64,000 nt of DNA from Corynebacterium liangguodongii (GTDB taxonomy: Bacteria; Actinomycetota; Actinomycetes; Mycobacteriales; Mycobacteriaceae), in the NCBI RefSeq assembly GCF_003070865.1, contig NZ_CP026948.1:496001-560000 (forward strand). The letters run 5' to 3'. How positions within the stretch are numbered: the first letter of the stretch is position 1; every line of letters starts with the position of its first letter. Below the pieces are notes generated by a model. It had not been told where the DNA came from. It did not search any database and saw only the letters and a list, made by a program, of their open reading frames with translations. The position numbers and the translations under genes are program-made. Shown piece by piece: positions 35,457-45,211 of the stretch.

Positions 35457-36893
35457 CTAGCAGTCGAAGTACATCTCGTACTCAAGCGGCGTCGGGCGCA
35501 GGCGGCTCGGCGCGATCTCGTTGGCGATCTTGTAGTCGACGTAGGTCTCGATGAGGTCGGCAGGGAAGACGTCGCCCTCGGTGAGGAAGTCGTGGTCCGT
35601 GCGCAGGCACTCGATGACGGCCTCGAGGGAGGTCGGGGCCTGCGGGATGGACTTGGCCTCCTCGACCGGCAGCTCGTAGAGGTCCTTGTCCACCGGGGCG
35701 TGCGGCTCGATGCGGTTCTTGATGCCGTCGATGCCGGCCATGAGCATGGCGGCCAGGCCGAAGTAGGGGTTGCCCGAGGGGTCCGGGGCGCGGAACTCGA
35801 TGCGCTTGGCCTTCGGGTTGTTCCCAGTGATCGGGATGCGCACGGCGGCGGAGCGGTTGCGCTGGGAGTAGACGAGGTTGATCGGGGCCTCGAAGCCCGG
35901 GACCAGGCGGTGGTAGGAGTTCAGAGTCGGGTTGGTGAACGCGAGCACCGCCGGGGCGTGGTGGAGCAGGCCGCCGATGTAGTAGCGGGCGGTGTCACTC
36001 AGCCCGCCGTAACCGGACTCGTCGTAGAACAGCGGGGAGCCGTCCTTCCACAGCGACTGGTGGGCGTGCATGCCGGAGCCGTTGTCGCCGGCCAGCGGCT
36101 TAGGCATGAAGGTGGCCACCTTGCCGTACTGGTGGCATGTGTTCTTCACGATGTACTTGAAGGTCTGCAGGTCGTCGGCGGCGTGGAGGAGGGTGTCGAA
36201 GCGGTAGTTGATCTCGTTCTGCCCTCCGGATGCGACCTCGTGGTGGAAGCGCTCGACATCGAAGCCGACGAGCTGGAGGTTTTTGACAATGGCGTCGCGG
36301 ACCTCCTGGGTCTTGTCCACCGGGGTGTTGGGGAAGTACCCGCCCTTGTGGCGGGTGGGGTTGCCCAGGTTTGGGGTGCCGTCGAGGTAGCTATCCTCGC
36401 CGCGGTTCCACCAGCCCTCGTCGGAGTCGACGTGGTAGAAGGAGGCGTTGGTCTCCGCGGCGTAGGAGACCTTGTCAAAGATGAAGAACTCGGCCTCCAT
36501 GCCGAAGGAGGCGGTATCGGCGATGCCAGTGGAGGCGAGGTACTCCTCTGCGCGCTTGGCCACGGTGCGCGGGTCGCGGGAGAAGGGCTCGTAGGTAAAC
36601 GGATCGTGGACGAAGAACTTCATGTTCAGCGTCGGCACGGCGCGGAAGGGGTCGCGGTATGCGGTGGCAGGGTCCGGCAGGAGGATCATGTCGGACTCGT
36701 CGATGGTGGTGAAGCCGCGGATGGAGGAGCCGTCGAAGGCCAGCCCTGCCTCGGCGGCCTCCGCGTCGAACGCGGAAGCCGGCAGGGTGAAGTGGTGCTC
36801 GGTACCGGGGACGTCGGTGAAGCGGATGTCGAGGAACTCGACCCCTTCGTCCTTGATGTACTTGACAACGTCGTCGGTGTTCTTAAAAGCCAT
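35457..36893 (-). CDS. glnA: Glutamine synthetase type I
   Basis: ATP-dependent synthesis of glutamine from glutamate and ammonium. The 478-residue GSI has FDGSSIRGF, the metal-binding [15 protein letters not shown], the ATP/metal segment [21 protein letters not shown], and the glutamate loop NRSAAVRIP. The adenylylation tyrosine Tyr406 is conserved in DKDLYELP, so activity is expected to be controlled by GlnE, as in other actinobacteria. The SD AAGGAG precedes the ATG. An AmtR-like box (36960-36973) lies 67 bp upstream. gltDB encoding glutamate synthase lie just upstream on the same strand, completing the GS/GOGAT pair. Confidence 0.97.
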   Translation of the reverse strand: MAFKNTDDVVKYIKDEGVEFLDIRFTDVPGTEHHFTLPASAFDAEAAEAGLAFDGSSIRGFTTIDESDMILLPDPATAYRDPFRAVPTLNMKFFVHDPFTYEPFSRDPRTVAKRAEEYLASTGIADTASFGMEAEFFIFDKVSYAAETNASFYHVDSDEGWWNRGEDSYLDGTPNLGNPTRHKGGYFPNTPVDKTQEVRDAIVKNLQLVGFDVERFHHEVASGGQNEINYRFDTLLHAADDLQTFKYIVKNTCHQYGKVATFMPKPLAGDNGSGMHAHQSLWKDGSPLFYDESGYGGLSDTARYYIGGLLHHAPAVLAFTNPTLNSYHRLVPGFEAPINLVYSQRNRSAAVRIPITGNNPKAKRIEFRAPDPSGNPYFGLAAMLMAGIDGIKNRIEPHAPVDKDLYELPVEEAKSIPQAPTSLEAVIECLRTDHDFLTEGDVFPADLIETYVDYKIANEIAPSRLRPTPLEYEMYFDC

Positions 36894-36959
36894 GAGGGAG
36901 TCTCCTTGTATTGCGGCTCGTGGTACGAGGCGGGTGCCTACGGGAAGTGTAGTGAATAA

Positions 36960-36973
36960 CTGTCAATGTATAG
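36960..36973 (-). promoter_or_regulatory. AmtR-like operator upstream of glnA
   Basis: CTGT-N6-ATAG on the plus strand (CTAT-N6-ACAG on the minus strand) is one mismatch from the corynebacterial AmtR core CTAT-N6-ATAG. It is in the 128-bp gap between gltD and glnA and suits nitrogen-starvation derepression of glnA. Confidence 0.45.
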
Positions 36974-37021
36974 ACACGTGTGGAAAAGTGAGTTCTACGT
37001 CACGTGTTGCCGGGCTTGTGC

Positions 37022-38554
37022 CTAGATGCTCAGCGGCGCCTTCGTCGGCTCGACAGGCGATGGCAGGGCGGTCTCACCCATGAGGTCCGCATCCACCGCG
37101 GCCGCGGCCGCGCGGCCCTCTGCGATCGCCCACACGATGAGCGACTGCCCGCGGCCGCAGTCCCCGGCGACGTAGACGGCCGGTCCGGCCTCGGTCGTGC
37201 GGGCGGCACGGTAGGAGCCGTCGCGGGTCATCCGGCCGCGCTCGTCGATCGTGATGCCCAGCTCGGCGTTGAGCCCAGCGGCCTTCGAGCCGCTAAAGCC
37301 CAGGGCGATGAGGACCAGGTCCGCGTCCATCTCGAAGTCGGTGTCCTCGACGGGGGTGCGGCGGCCATCGATGACGCGGACCTCGTTGCCGCGCAAGGAC
37401 GAGACGGTGCCGTTCGAGCCGTGGAAGCTCACCGTGTTCACGGAGAACAGGCGCGTGCCCAGGGAATCGCCGACGCCGCGGGCCGCCAGGCCGAGCCGGG
37501 CGATCTCGTCTGCGGACTCGTCGCCGGTGATGACGTAGTTGCCCTCCTCGTGGGCGGTGGCGGTGCGGAAGAGCAGCGGGTACATCGGCCACGGGGTCGA
37601 GGCACCACGGAACTTCGGGGCGCGGGCGCGGATGTCGAACTGGGTCACGCTCGCCGCTCCCTGGCGCAGCGCGGTGCCGAAGCAGTCGGTACCGGTGTCG
37701 CCGCCGCCGATGATGACGACCTTCTTGCCGTGCGCGTCGATCGCGGGCGCGTCGGTATCTCCCTCGCAGTACTTGTTCGCCGCGGTGAGGTAGTCCATGG
37801 CGAAGTGGATGCCGTCGAGCTCGCGGCCGTCGACGGGCAGGTCGCGCGGCACCGGGGTGCCGGTGGCGAGCACGACGGCGTTGAAGTCGGCGAGATCGGC
37901 GGCCGTGGGGGAGGTGTTGACCCGAAACTCGGTGCCCTCGGCGCGCATCTGCTCGATGCGGCGGTCGATGTGGGACTTCTCCATCTTGTACTCCGGCACG
38001 CCGTAACGCATCAGCCCGCCGAGGCGGTCGTCGCGCTCGAAGACGGTGACGCGGTGGCCGGCGCGGGTGAGCTGCTGGGCGGCGGCGAGCCCGGCAGGGC
38101 CCGAGCCGACGACGGCGACGCAGCGGCCGGTGTCGAAGCTCGCCTTGACGGGTTCGACCCAGCCGTTGTCGAATCCGACGTCGATAATCTTTTGCTCGAT
38201 GTGTTTGATGGTCACGGCATCGTCGTTAATGCCGAGCACGCACGCGCCCTCGCACGGCGCCGGGCACAAACGCCCGGTGAAGTCAGGGAAGTTGTTCGTC
38301 GCGTGCAGGCGGTCGAAAGCCTCGCGCCAGCGCCCCTGGCGCACCAGGTCGTTCCACTCCGGGATGATGTTGCCCAGCGGACAGCCCTCGTGGCAAAACG
38401 GCACGCCGCAGTCCATGCACCGGGCCGCCTGGGTCTTGTCGTGGTCCCCGGTGGTCTGCTCGTAGACCTCGCGGTAGTCCATCAGGCGCAGCGGAACCGG
38501 GCGGTGCTGCGCCTCTTGGCGCTGGTAGCGCAAAAATCCGTGTGGGTCGGCCAT
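37022..38554 (-). CDS. gltD: Glutamate synthase (NADPH) small subunit
   Basis: This 510-residue NADPH-oxidising, FAD-containing partner of GltB passes electrons for reductive transfer of the glutamine amide to 2-oxoglutarate. The N-terminal [4Fe-4S] motifs are ARCMDCGVPFCHEGCPLG and LCPAPCEGACV. FAD binding is VAVVGSGPAGLAAAQQL, NADPH binding is VVIIGGGDTGTDC, and the C-terminal FAD site is VYVAGDCGRGQS. Its ATG overlaps the gltB stop by one base (TAATG), so the subunits are translationally coupled. Confidence 0.97.
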   Translation of the reverse strand: MADPHGFLRYQRQEAQHRPVPLRLMDYREVYEQTTGDHDKTQAARCMDCGVPFCHEGCPLGNIIPEWNDLVRQGRWREAFDRLHATNNFPDFTGRLCPAPCEGACVLGINDDAVTIKHIEQKIIDVGFDNGWVEPVKASFDTGRCVAVVGSGPAGLAAAQQLTRAGHRVTVFERDDRLGGLMRYGVPEYKMEKSHIDRRIEQMRAEGTEFRVNTSPTAADLADFNAVVLATGTPVPRDLPVDGRELDGIHFAMDYLTAANKYCEGDTDAPAIDAHGKKVVIIGGGDTGTDCFGTALRQGAASVTQFDIRARAPKFRGASTPWPMYPLLFRTATAHEEGNYVITGDESADEIARLGLAARGVGDSLGTRLFSVNTVSFHGSNGTVSSLRGNEVRVIDGRRTPVEDTDFEMDADLVLIALGFSGSKAAGLNAELGITIDERGRMTRDGSYRAARTTEAGPAVYVAGDCGRGQSLIVWAIAEGRAAAAAVDADLMGETALPSPVEPTKAPLSI

Positions 38555-41500
38555 TAGCTCACTGCCTCCATGATTGCTTCCGCCTCGTCGCGGCCGGTGC
38601 GGCGCGCAAGGTCGATGATGTCGAGAACTTTGCGGTAGTCGCGCGGCATGATCTTGATCATCTCCTCCGGCTGGAAGGGGATCTCCGCGCCCGTGTAGCG
38701 GGTGTGGTCGGAAAAGACCTGGGTGAGGAATGCGATATCGGAGTCATCGACCGCGCAGATGTCGACCTCCCCGGGGTTGATCTTGCGGGCCAGGGTGGCC
38801 TCGTTATCCACGGGCGCGAGGTAGGCGATGCCGCCGGACATGCCGGCACCGAAGTTGTCGCCGACCTCGCCGAGGACGACGACGCGCCCGCCGGTCATGT
38901 ACTCGCAGCCGTGGTTGCCAATGCCGTGGACCACGGCGGTGGCGCCGGAGTTGCGCACACAGAAGCGCTCGCCGGCCACGCCCGCGATGTAGAGCTCGCC
39001 GGAGGTCGCGCCGAAACCCGTGACATTTCCGGCGATGATGTCCGGCTCGCCGAGATCGAGCTGCGCCGGAGCCACCGGGTTCGGGCGCACGATGATACGC
39101 CCGCCGGAGAGCCCCTTGCCCACGAAGTCGTTGGCCTCGCCGATCAGGTCGAGGGTCATGCCGTGCGGGACGAAGGCGCCGAAGCAGTTGCCGGCGTGGC
39201 CGTTGAAGGTTAGCGTCACGGCGGCGTCGTCAAGCCCACCAGCCCCTCTCGCTCGCGTGACGACGCCCCCAGCGAGCGCGCCCACACTGCGATTGATGTT
39301 GCGGATCGGGTAGGTTCCGCTAAACGTCGGGTGGGACCCGTCCACCACACCGGCCGAATCCGCCACTACCTTAAGGTCGAGGCTCTCGTCGAGCCCGTGA
39401 TCCTGGGCGGTGGTGCGCTTGCGCGTCTGGTCGGGGAAGAACTTCGAGCGCGCGGTGGAGAAGATCGGGGAGAGGTCGAGCTGGGCCGCGCGCGGGTTGT
39501 TGGCAACGAACTCCGCGTCCGTGCGCTGCCGCAGCAGGTCGGCGCGCCCGATGACCTCATCGAGCGAGCGGTAGCCCAGCTCGGCGAGGTACTCGCGGAT
39601 CTCCTCGGCGATGAACATGAAGAAGTTCACCACGTGCTCCGCGCGGCCCGTGAACTTCTTGCGCAGCTGCGGGTTTTGCGTGGCCACGCCCACCGGACAG
39701 GTATCGAGGTGGCACACGCGCATCATGATGCAGCCCTCGACGACGAGCGGCGCGGTGGCGAAGCCGTATTCCTCCGCGCCGAGCAAGGCGGCGACCATGA
39801 CGTCGCGGCCGGTCTTCAGCTGGCCGTCCGCCTGCACCGTGATGCGGTCACGCAGGCCGTTGAGCAGCAGCGTCTGCTGGGCCTCGGCAAGGCCGAGCTC
39901 CCAGGGGCCGCCGGCGTGCTTGAGACTGGTGAGCGGGGAGGCGCCCGTGCCGCCGTCGTGGCCAGAGATGAGCACGACGTCCGCGTGCGCCTTCGACACG
40001 CCCGCGGCGACCGTGCCCACGCCCTGCTCGGCGACGAGCTTGACGTGGACGCGAGCATCCGGGTTGACCGACTTGAGGTCGAAGATGAGCTGCGCGAGGT
40101 CCTCGATGGAGTAGATGTCGTGGTGCGGCGGCGGGGAGATCAGGCCGACGCCCGGGGTGGTGATGCGCACCTCGGCGATCCAGGGGTAGACCTTGTTCGG
40201 CGGGAGCTGGCCGCCCTCGCCGGGCTTGGCGCCCTGGGCCATCTTGATCTGGATGTCCGTGCAGTTCGACAGGTAGTGGCTGGTCACTCCGAAGCGGCCC
40301 GAGGCGACCTGCTTGATCGCCGAGCGCTTCCAATCGCCGTTCGGCTCACGCTCAAAACGCGCCGCGTTCTCGCCGCCCTCGCCGGAGTTGGACTTGCCGC
40401 CAAGGCGGTTCATGGCGATGGCGAGCACTTCGTGAGCCTCGGCGGAGATCGAACCGTAGGACATCGCGCCGGTGGAGAAGCGCTTGACAATCTCGCTGGC
40501 CGGCTCGACCTGATCGATCGGGATCGGCGCGCGGTCGGGGGCGAACTCCATCATCCCGCGCAAGGTGGCCAAGCGGGCGGACTGCTCGTCGACAGTGCGG
40601 GTGTAGTCCTTGAAAATCGCGTACTGGCCGGTCTTCGTGGCGTGCTGCAGCTTGAAGATCGTCTCGGGGTTAAACAGGTGGTACTCGCCCTCGCGGCGCC
40701 ACTTGTACTCGCCGCCGATGACGAGGTCGCGGTGGGCCTGCTCCTCGGGGCGGGGGAGGAAGGCGTGGCGGTGGCGGATCTCCACGTCGGCGGCGACGTC
40801 GGCAAGCCCGATGCCCCCGATCGGGGAGGGTTCGGCGCCGAAGTAGTCGTCAAGAAGCTCCTGGCTCAGCCCTGTGATGTCCGCCAGGCGCGCGCCTCGG
40901 TAGCTCGCGACGGTGGCGATCCCCATCTTCGACATGACCTTGAGCACGCCGTTCGTGGCGGCCTTGACGTAATTCGTGCACGCCTGATCGAGCGTGAGCT
41001 CGCCGAGCTGGCCGATCATGCGCAGCTCGTCGATCGTCTCAAAGGCCATGTACGGGTTGATCGCATCCGCCCCGAAGGCGATGAGCATGGCCAGGTGGTG
41101 GACCTCGCGGGCGTCGCCGGACTCGACGACCAGCGATGCGCGGGTGCGGGTGCGCTCAGCAACCATATGCTGGTGCACCGCGGAGGTGAGCAGCAGCGAC
41201 GGGATCGGCGCGAAGCGTTCGTCGGACTCTCGGTCGGTCAACACGATCAGGCTCACGCCGTCGCGCACCGCCTCGGAGACCTCCCGGCGCACGCGCTCTA
41301 TGGCTTCCTTCATGCCCTTGCCGTGGTGCGCCTTCGGGTAGAGGCCGGAGATCTTGCGCGAGCTAAAGTGCGGGAACTCACCGTTGTCATTGGCGTGCAC
41401 GAGGGTGGAAAACGCGTGGTTATCAATAATCGGCGAGTCGAGCTGGATGCGCGCGGCCGCCTCCGGGCCAGGGTTGAGAACATCCGACTGCGCGCCGAGA

Positions 41501-43110
41501 AGGGTGTGCATCGATGTCACAGGCTTCTCGCGGATCGAGTCCAAGGGCGGGTTGGTGACCTGGGCGAAGCGCTGCGCGAAGAAATCGAACAGCAGGCGCG
41601 GGCGCTGGGACAAGGCCGCGATCGGGGTGTCGGAACCCATCGACCCCAAGGCCTCGGTGCCGGTGAGCGCCATCGGGCGGATGATGAGGTCGACGTCTTC
41701 TTCGGTGATACCGAACACGCGCTGGCGCAGCACAGCGCGGTCGTGCTGCATGTAGCTATAGCGGGTCTGGGGGAGAGCACCAAGCGGCGTGAAGTTCTCC
41801 TCGATCCACTTGCCGTAGGGCGCCGCGGTGGCGAGCGCGTGCTTGATCTCCTCGTCCGGCACGATGCGCCCGGCTTGCGTATCGACGACGAACATCCGGC
41901 CCGGGCGCACGCGGGTGCGCTTGACAATCTTCTCCGCCGGGATGTCGACCACGCCGGCCTCGGAGGCCATGACCACGAGGTCGTCGTCAGTCACCCAGAT
42001 GCGGCCCGGCCGCAGCCCATTGCGGTCGAGCACGGCGCCGACGTAGCGCGAATCCGTAAACGCGACGGCCGCCGGGCCGTCCCACGGCTCCATGAGGCAG
42101 GAGTGGTAGGCGTAGAAGTCCCGCAGCTCGTCCGAGATCGTCGGGTTGTGCTCCCAGGCCTGCGGGATGAGCATGGACATCGCGTGCGGCAGGCTGTAGC
42201 CGCCGAGTGTGAGCAGTTCGAGCGCCTCGTCGAGGCGCGCGGTGTCCGAGGCGCCAGGGGTGCAGATCGGCAGCACCCGCTCCAGCGGACCGAGCACATC
42301 GGAGTTGATCAGCGCCTCGCGGGCCCGCATCCAGTTCTCGTTGCCCTTGACGGTGTTGATCTCGCCGTTGTGCGCGATGAGGCGGTAGGGGTGTGCGAGC
42401 GGCCAGGAGGGGAAGGTGTTGGTGGAAAAGCGCGAGTGCACCAGCGCGACCGCTGACTCGACCCGCGGATCGCGCAGGTCGGGGTAGAACTCCGGGAGCT
42501 GGTCCGCGGTGAGCATGCCTTTGTAGACGATCGTGCGAGACGACAGTGAGGGGAAATAGACGGTGTCGCGCCCGTCGGTCTCGCCCAGCTCGCGGGTGAG
42601 CCGCTTGCGGATGAACCACATCACACGGTCGAGCTCGATGCCCGATCGGCCCTTGGCCGCGAAGAACGGCTGGAGGAAATACGGCATGGCGTCAAGCGCC
42701 ATGCTGCCCACGCCCTCGGGGTTGTACGGCAGCTCGCGCCACCCGAGCAGCTCGGCGCCCTCCTCCGCGGCGATGGTCTCCACCGCGCGCTTGGCGTCGA
42801 GCATGGCCATGCGGGAGGTGGGCATGAAGGCGATGCCCGTGGCGTAGTGCCCCGGCTCCGGCAGCGAGAAGCCGAGCTCTGCGGTGACCTCGCGATAGAA
42901 CTGGTCGGGGATGCCTATCAGAATGCCCGTGCCGTCGCCGGTGTTGACCTCGGCGCCGGCTGCGCCGCGGTGGTCGATGTTGATGAGCACGTCGAGGCCG
43001 TACTCGACGATTGCCCGGCTGGCGCGGCCCTTCATATCGGCCACGAAACCGACGCCGCACGCGTCGTGCTCGTGCGCCGGGTTGTATAGGCCGATGCGTT
43101 TTTGACTCAA
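38554..43110 (-). CDS. gltB: Glutamate synthase large subunit
   Basis: This 1518-residue subunit makes glutamate from glutamine and 2-oxoglutarate. The Ntn glutaminase nucleophile is Cys18 ([13 protein letters not shown]), exposed by removal of a 17-residue propeptide. The central domain is followed by the FMN-binding synthase barrel ([10 protein letters not shown]...[32 protein letters not shown]). The [3Fe-4S] cluster motif is [22 protein letters not shown]-terminal beta-helix domain with glycine-rich repeats completes it. Length is standard. The promoter region carries one perfect AmtR box and one weaker one. A long open frame on the opposite strand is a codon-bias shadow. Confidence 0.98.
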   Translation of the reverse strand: MSQKRIGLYNPAHEHDACGVGFVADMKGRASRAIVEYGLDVLINIDHRGAAGAEVNTGDGTGILIGIPDQFYREVTAELGFSLPEPGHYATGIAFMPTSRMAMLDAKRAVETIAAEEGAELLGWRELPYNPEGVGSMALDAMPYFLQPFFAAKGRSGIELDRVMWFIRKRLTRELGETDGRDTVYFPSLSSRTIVYKGMLTADQLPEFYPDLRDPRVESAVALVHSRFSTNTFPSWPLAHPYRLIAHNGEINTVKGNENWMRAREALINSDVLGPLERVLPICTPGASDTARLDEALELLTLGGYSLPHAMSMLIPQAWEHNPTISDELRDFYAYHSCLMEPWDGPAAVAFTDSRYVGAVLDRNGLRPGRIWVTDDDLVVMASEAGVVDIPAEKIVKRTRVRPGRMFVVDTQAGRIVPDEEIKHALATAAPYGKWIEENFTPLGALPQTRYSYMQHDRAVLRQRVFGITEEDVDLIIRPMALTGTEALGSMGSDTPIAALSQRPRLLFDFFAQRFAQVTNPPLDSIREKPVTSMHTLLGAQSDVLNPGPEAAARIQLDSPIIDNHAFSTLVHANDNGEFPHFSSRKISGLYPKAHHGKGMKEAIERVRREVSEAVRDGVSLIVLTDRESDERFAPIPSLLLTSAVHQHMVAERTRTRASLVVESGDAREVHHLAMLIAFGADAINPYMAFETIDELRMIGQLGELTLDQACTNYVKAATNGVLKVMSKMGIATVASYRGARLADITGLSQELLDDYFGAEPSPIGGIGLADVAADVEIRHRHAFLPRPEEQAHRDLVIGGEYKWRREGEYHLFNPETIFKLQHATKTGQYAIFKDYTRTVDEQSARLATLRGMMEFAPDRAPIPIDQVEPASEIVKRFSTGAMSYGSISAEAHEVLAIAMNRLGGKSNSGEGGENAARFEREPNGDWKRSAIKQVASGRFGVTSHYLSNCTDIQIKMAQGAKPGEGGQLPPNKVYPWIAEVRITTPGVGLISPPPHHDIYSIEDLAQLIFDLKSVNPDARVHVKLVAEQGVGTVAAGVSKAHADVVLISGHDGGTGASPLTSLKHAGGPWELGLAEAQQTLLLNGLRDRITVQADGQLKTGRDVMVAALLGAEEYGFATAPLVVEGCIMMRVCHLDTCPVGVATQNPQLRKKFTGRAEHVVNFFMFIAEEIREYLAELGYRSLDEVIGRADLLRQRTDAEFVANNPRAAQLDLSPIFSTARSKFFPDQTRKRTTAQDHGLDESLDLKVVADSAGVVDGSHPTFSGTYPIRNINRSVGALAGGVVTRARGAGGLDDAAVTLTFNGHAGNCFGAFVPHGMTLDLIGEANDFVGKGLSGGRIIVRPNPVAPAQLDLGEPDIIAGNVTGFGATSGELYIAGVAGERFCVRNSGATAVVHGIGNHGCEYMTGGRVVVLGEVGDNFGAGMSGGIAYLAPVDNEATLARKINPGEVDICAVDDSDIAFLTQVFSDHTRYTGAEIPFQPEEMIKIMPRDYRKVLDIIDLARRTGRDEAEAIMEAVS

Positions 43111-43139
43111 CGCTGGTCACCTCACTCGCTTTCGAAGAT

Positions 43140-43204
43140 CTATCAAGCTATAGAAAACACGTCCACGGTGGTCTACCGCAATTCAACTTTTGATTGGTCG
43201 ATAG
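43140..43204 (-). promoter_or_regulatory. AmtR operators upstream of gltB
   Basis: CTAT-CAAGCT-ATAG at 43140-43153 is an exact match to the AmtR core CTAT-N6-ATAG, 30 bp from the gltB start. A second, weaker box TGAT-TGGTCG-ATAG lies at 43191-43204. In C. glutamicum gltBD is repressed by AmtR under nitrogen excess through such boxes. amtR itself is not in the window. Confidence 0.7.
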
Positions 43205-43322
43205 AAAAGCCCAGCGTGGCGGACTCTAATGTGTTGCACATCACGCTATAGGGCGGGGTGTGGTCGTCCTGTCGCGCCTGTGCGTGAATCGCGGGCGATG
43301 GGTGTCGCGATGAAATTGTACG

Positions 43323-44255
43323 GTGACACGCGTGATGCTCTCCGCGAAGCCGACTGCCGCCATACACTCCACCGCCAACCGCGCTGGTGACGAACTGTTC
43401 GTCACTGCAGCCGTCGACGGGGAAATCGTCTACTCGGCGAGCCGGCCGATGGCCTCGCGTGTCGACGCACTGGGAGCCCTCGTCGATGCCTTCATTGAGA
43501 CGTGGAAGCACCAAAGCGGCGGCATGATCCTCTATATGGGAGACACGACGGTTCGCCGCCTGCTTGCCGACGCCGTAGGGAGCCACCCCGGACTCGACCT
43601 CCGCAGCGTTGTCACCGGCCCCCGACTCAAGGCCACGGGGGAGGCGGCCCGCGCCGCCCACACCCCGCTCGGGTACGATCCCTGCCCGCCTCAGGTCCCC
43701 CGCTGGAAATCGCACCGCGTCTACGCCGCAGACGCCTCCAAGCAACGAGGCGACAACCGCATCGGCATCGCCTACGTCGGCTCCACACACAGGGTCCGGG
43801 TCGGGCATGTCCGTGCCGACACCATCGCCGAGGGCGAATTCGCCGCCGTCTCCCTCGTCCTCAGCAGCCTGCTCGAGAGTCGCACTGCGCGCGAGGTGGA
43901 CATCCTCACCGATTCCCTGGAGGCCGCGCGCAAGCCAAGCTCCGAGAGCCCAGTCTGGAAAGGGCGCACCTTTGAGAGGGAGTGCCTGCGCAAGCTAGAC
44001 AACGTTCAGGCGTGCGGCATCACCGTCCGAGTGAGCTGGGTGCGCGGGCACGCTGGCAACCCCCTCAACGAGCTGGCGGATCGCGCCGCAGTTGCCGCGC
44101 GCCGTTGCACCCAGTGGAAGCAGTCGCCCAACCAGCACGTGGCCAGCATCAGAACCGACCTGCGGGCCCTCCTCGCCTCAACCGACCCGGCCACCTTCGT
44201 CCCCAGCGAATCCCTGCCGGGGTGGGCGCGACCGGGCGCCTCCGCGCATGCCTAG
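43323..44255 (+). CDS. RNase H-like protein with an extra N-terminal domain
   Basis: This 310-residue protein has a C-terminal ribonuclease H fold at about 130-262 with all catalytic residues: Asp137 (YAADAS), Glu172 (AEGEFAAV), Asp197 (ILTDSLEAA), His243 (WVRGHAGNPLNELAD) and Asp253. The expected activity is cleavage of RNA in RNA-DNA hybrids. The first 115 residues (LFVTAAVDGEIVYSAS...MILYMGDTTVRRLLADAV) have a strand/helix order like a second, degenerate RNase H-like unit without the acidic residues. A 45-residue tail follows. The start is GTG at 43323; an ATG four codons later is possible. It is divergent from gltBD and heads an accessory stretch. It could act on plasmid or phage hybrids, or in housekeeping as an auxiliary RNase HI. 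Confidence 0.8.
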   Translation: MTRVMLSAKPTAAIHSTANRAGDELFVTAAVDGEIVYSASRPMASRVDALGALVDAFIETWKHQSGGMILYMGDTTVRRLLADAVGSHPGLDLRSVVTGPRLKATGEAARAAHTPLGYDPCPPQVPRWKSHRVYAADASKQRGDNRIGIAYVGSTHRVRVGHVRADTIAEGEFAAVSLVLSSLLESRTAREVDILTDSLEAARKPSSESPVWKGRTFERECLRKLDNVQACGITVRVSWVRGHAGNPLNELADRAAVAARRCTQWKQSPNQHVASIRTDLRALLASTDPATFVPSESLPGWARPGASAHA

Positions 44256-44362
44256 CGTGTGAATGTTTCGGCGGTCGGCTCCGCAGTTGCAGAGTAGACC
44301 TCTCACGGGCTGCGCATTGCGGAGTTTTTGGTGGGCTACTTTTCAAAGAACGCTGACAGCTA

Positions 44363-44623
44363 TTGACCGATGCACTCAACGACCCAGATTTCATGACCGC
44401 ACCTGGCGCGCTCGGGGACCGGCGAGGGGCGGCAAAGTGGATCGACGGCAACCTGTATCGCGCGGACTGGTACCCAGTACGCGGCGTTCAAAAGATCGCA
44501 TCGTTCTATCCGATATGCGGAGAACATATAATGGAGGTAGACGAAAGTGGTCGTATAATGGTCAAAGTAAACCTGTCAGACAAAGATACAAGGGGTTGGA
44601 AGGAGGTGCGGAATGGGGGATGA
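44363..44623 (+). CDS. Small hypothetical protein, first gene of an orphan pair
   Basis: An 86-codon frame starting at a TTG (MTDALNDPDFMTAPG) ends GWKEVRNGG. The segment NLYRADWYPVRGVQKIASFY then PICGEHIMEVDESGRIMVKV is beta-rich. The composition is more AT-rich than the flanking core. An internal ATG (codon 11) is an alternative start. The end overlaps the next gene by 11 bp. The family was not recognised. It could be the detached C-terminal domain of a polymorphic toxin or a small antigenic protein; this is speculation from size and coupling. Confidence 0.5.
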   Translation: MTDALNDPDFMTAPGALGDRRGAAKWIDGNLYRADWYPVRGVQKIASFYPICGEHIMEVDESGRIMVKVNLSDKDTRGWKEVRNGG

Positions 44624-44909
44624 AATCGATAATCGGATACGTGGTTGGTACCCGGTTGAGTGTGCGCTGATCGAGTGGATTAGCGATGTCAAACAGGATG
44701 ATGTTTGGTACGCGTTAGTCTCTGACCTCGAGGTAGGGGAGCCTGACCTCGCTTTCTACACCGTGATCGCAACCGCTAGACGTGACGGGCTGACCCTCCC
44801 CCCGAAGCTCCTCCGGGATAGTCTCGAGCACGCCAAGATCGGTGTTCTTGAGGCTGATCTGATCGTCCCGTTCCTCGAAAAACAAGCCGCAGCGTTAGAC
44901 GCAAACTGA
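44613..44909 (+). CDS. Small hypothetical protein, second gene of the orphan pair
   Basis: This 98-residue acidic protein starts MGDEIDNRIRGWYPVECALI with a strong SD GGAAGGAGG inside the preceding gene, which it overlaps by 11 bp. It is predicted helical (DDVWYALVSDLEVGEPDLAF; LLRDSLEHAKIGVLEADLIV) with no signal peptide. The overlap, size and acidity match the downstream partner of toxin-immunity pairs, but no family was recognised. Base composition is lower in GC than the neighbours. Confidence 0.7.
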   Translation: MGDEIDNRIRGWYPVECALIEWISDVKQDDVWYALVSDLEVGEPDLAFYTVIATARRDGLTLPPKLLRDSLEHAKIGVLEADLIVPFLEKQAAALDAN

Positions 44910-45084
44910 CCGCCAGGCTCCCCACCCCATACTGCTGTGTGTTATCGCCCAAGGAGGCGGGGACACCGAGAGGAGAGCACCACAAGGACGGTCACGCGAA
45001 AAGTGCATCTGACTGTGCATTTAGCGCCACGCGACTCAGGCGACTTATATATCGGCTAACCGGGGCTTCCTGCACACCTCTCCG

Positions 45085-45167
45085 CTTCCGGGTAAACCCA
45101 GACGGGTAAGAATGCGCGAAAACCCGGAGAATCGGCGCATGTTTACCCGTCTGGGTTTACCCGGAAG
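45085..45167. repeat. Large perfect palindrome with 25-bp arms
   Basis: The arms 45085-45109 and 45143-45167 are perfect reverse complements over 25 bp and contain CCGGGTAAACCC and AGACGGGTAA words. Between them ATGCGC (45112-45117) pairs with GCGCAT (45135-45140), so almost all of the 83 bp can fold into one cruciform. It lies between the orphan pair and the deacetylase gene. The words CCGGGTT(T/G)A recur in the elements at 14780 and 63729. Confidence 0.8.
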
Positions 45168-45211
45168 GCGGCACCCGGGCGCCCGCTGCCCGCGCGATTT
45201 AACATGACACC

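Noticed and set aside
39331..42456. Open frame of about 1040 codons on the plus strand inside gltB
   Set aside because: It is a GC-bias antisense shadow of gltB, with His/Gly/Val/Arg-rich low-complexity sequence and no SD; gltB is unmistakable.
44256..45211. Possible CRISPR or tRNA-linked integration site in the accessory stretch
   Set aside because: No repeated spacers, no tRNA cloverleaf and no integrase were found; only the palindrome at 45085-45167 is present.
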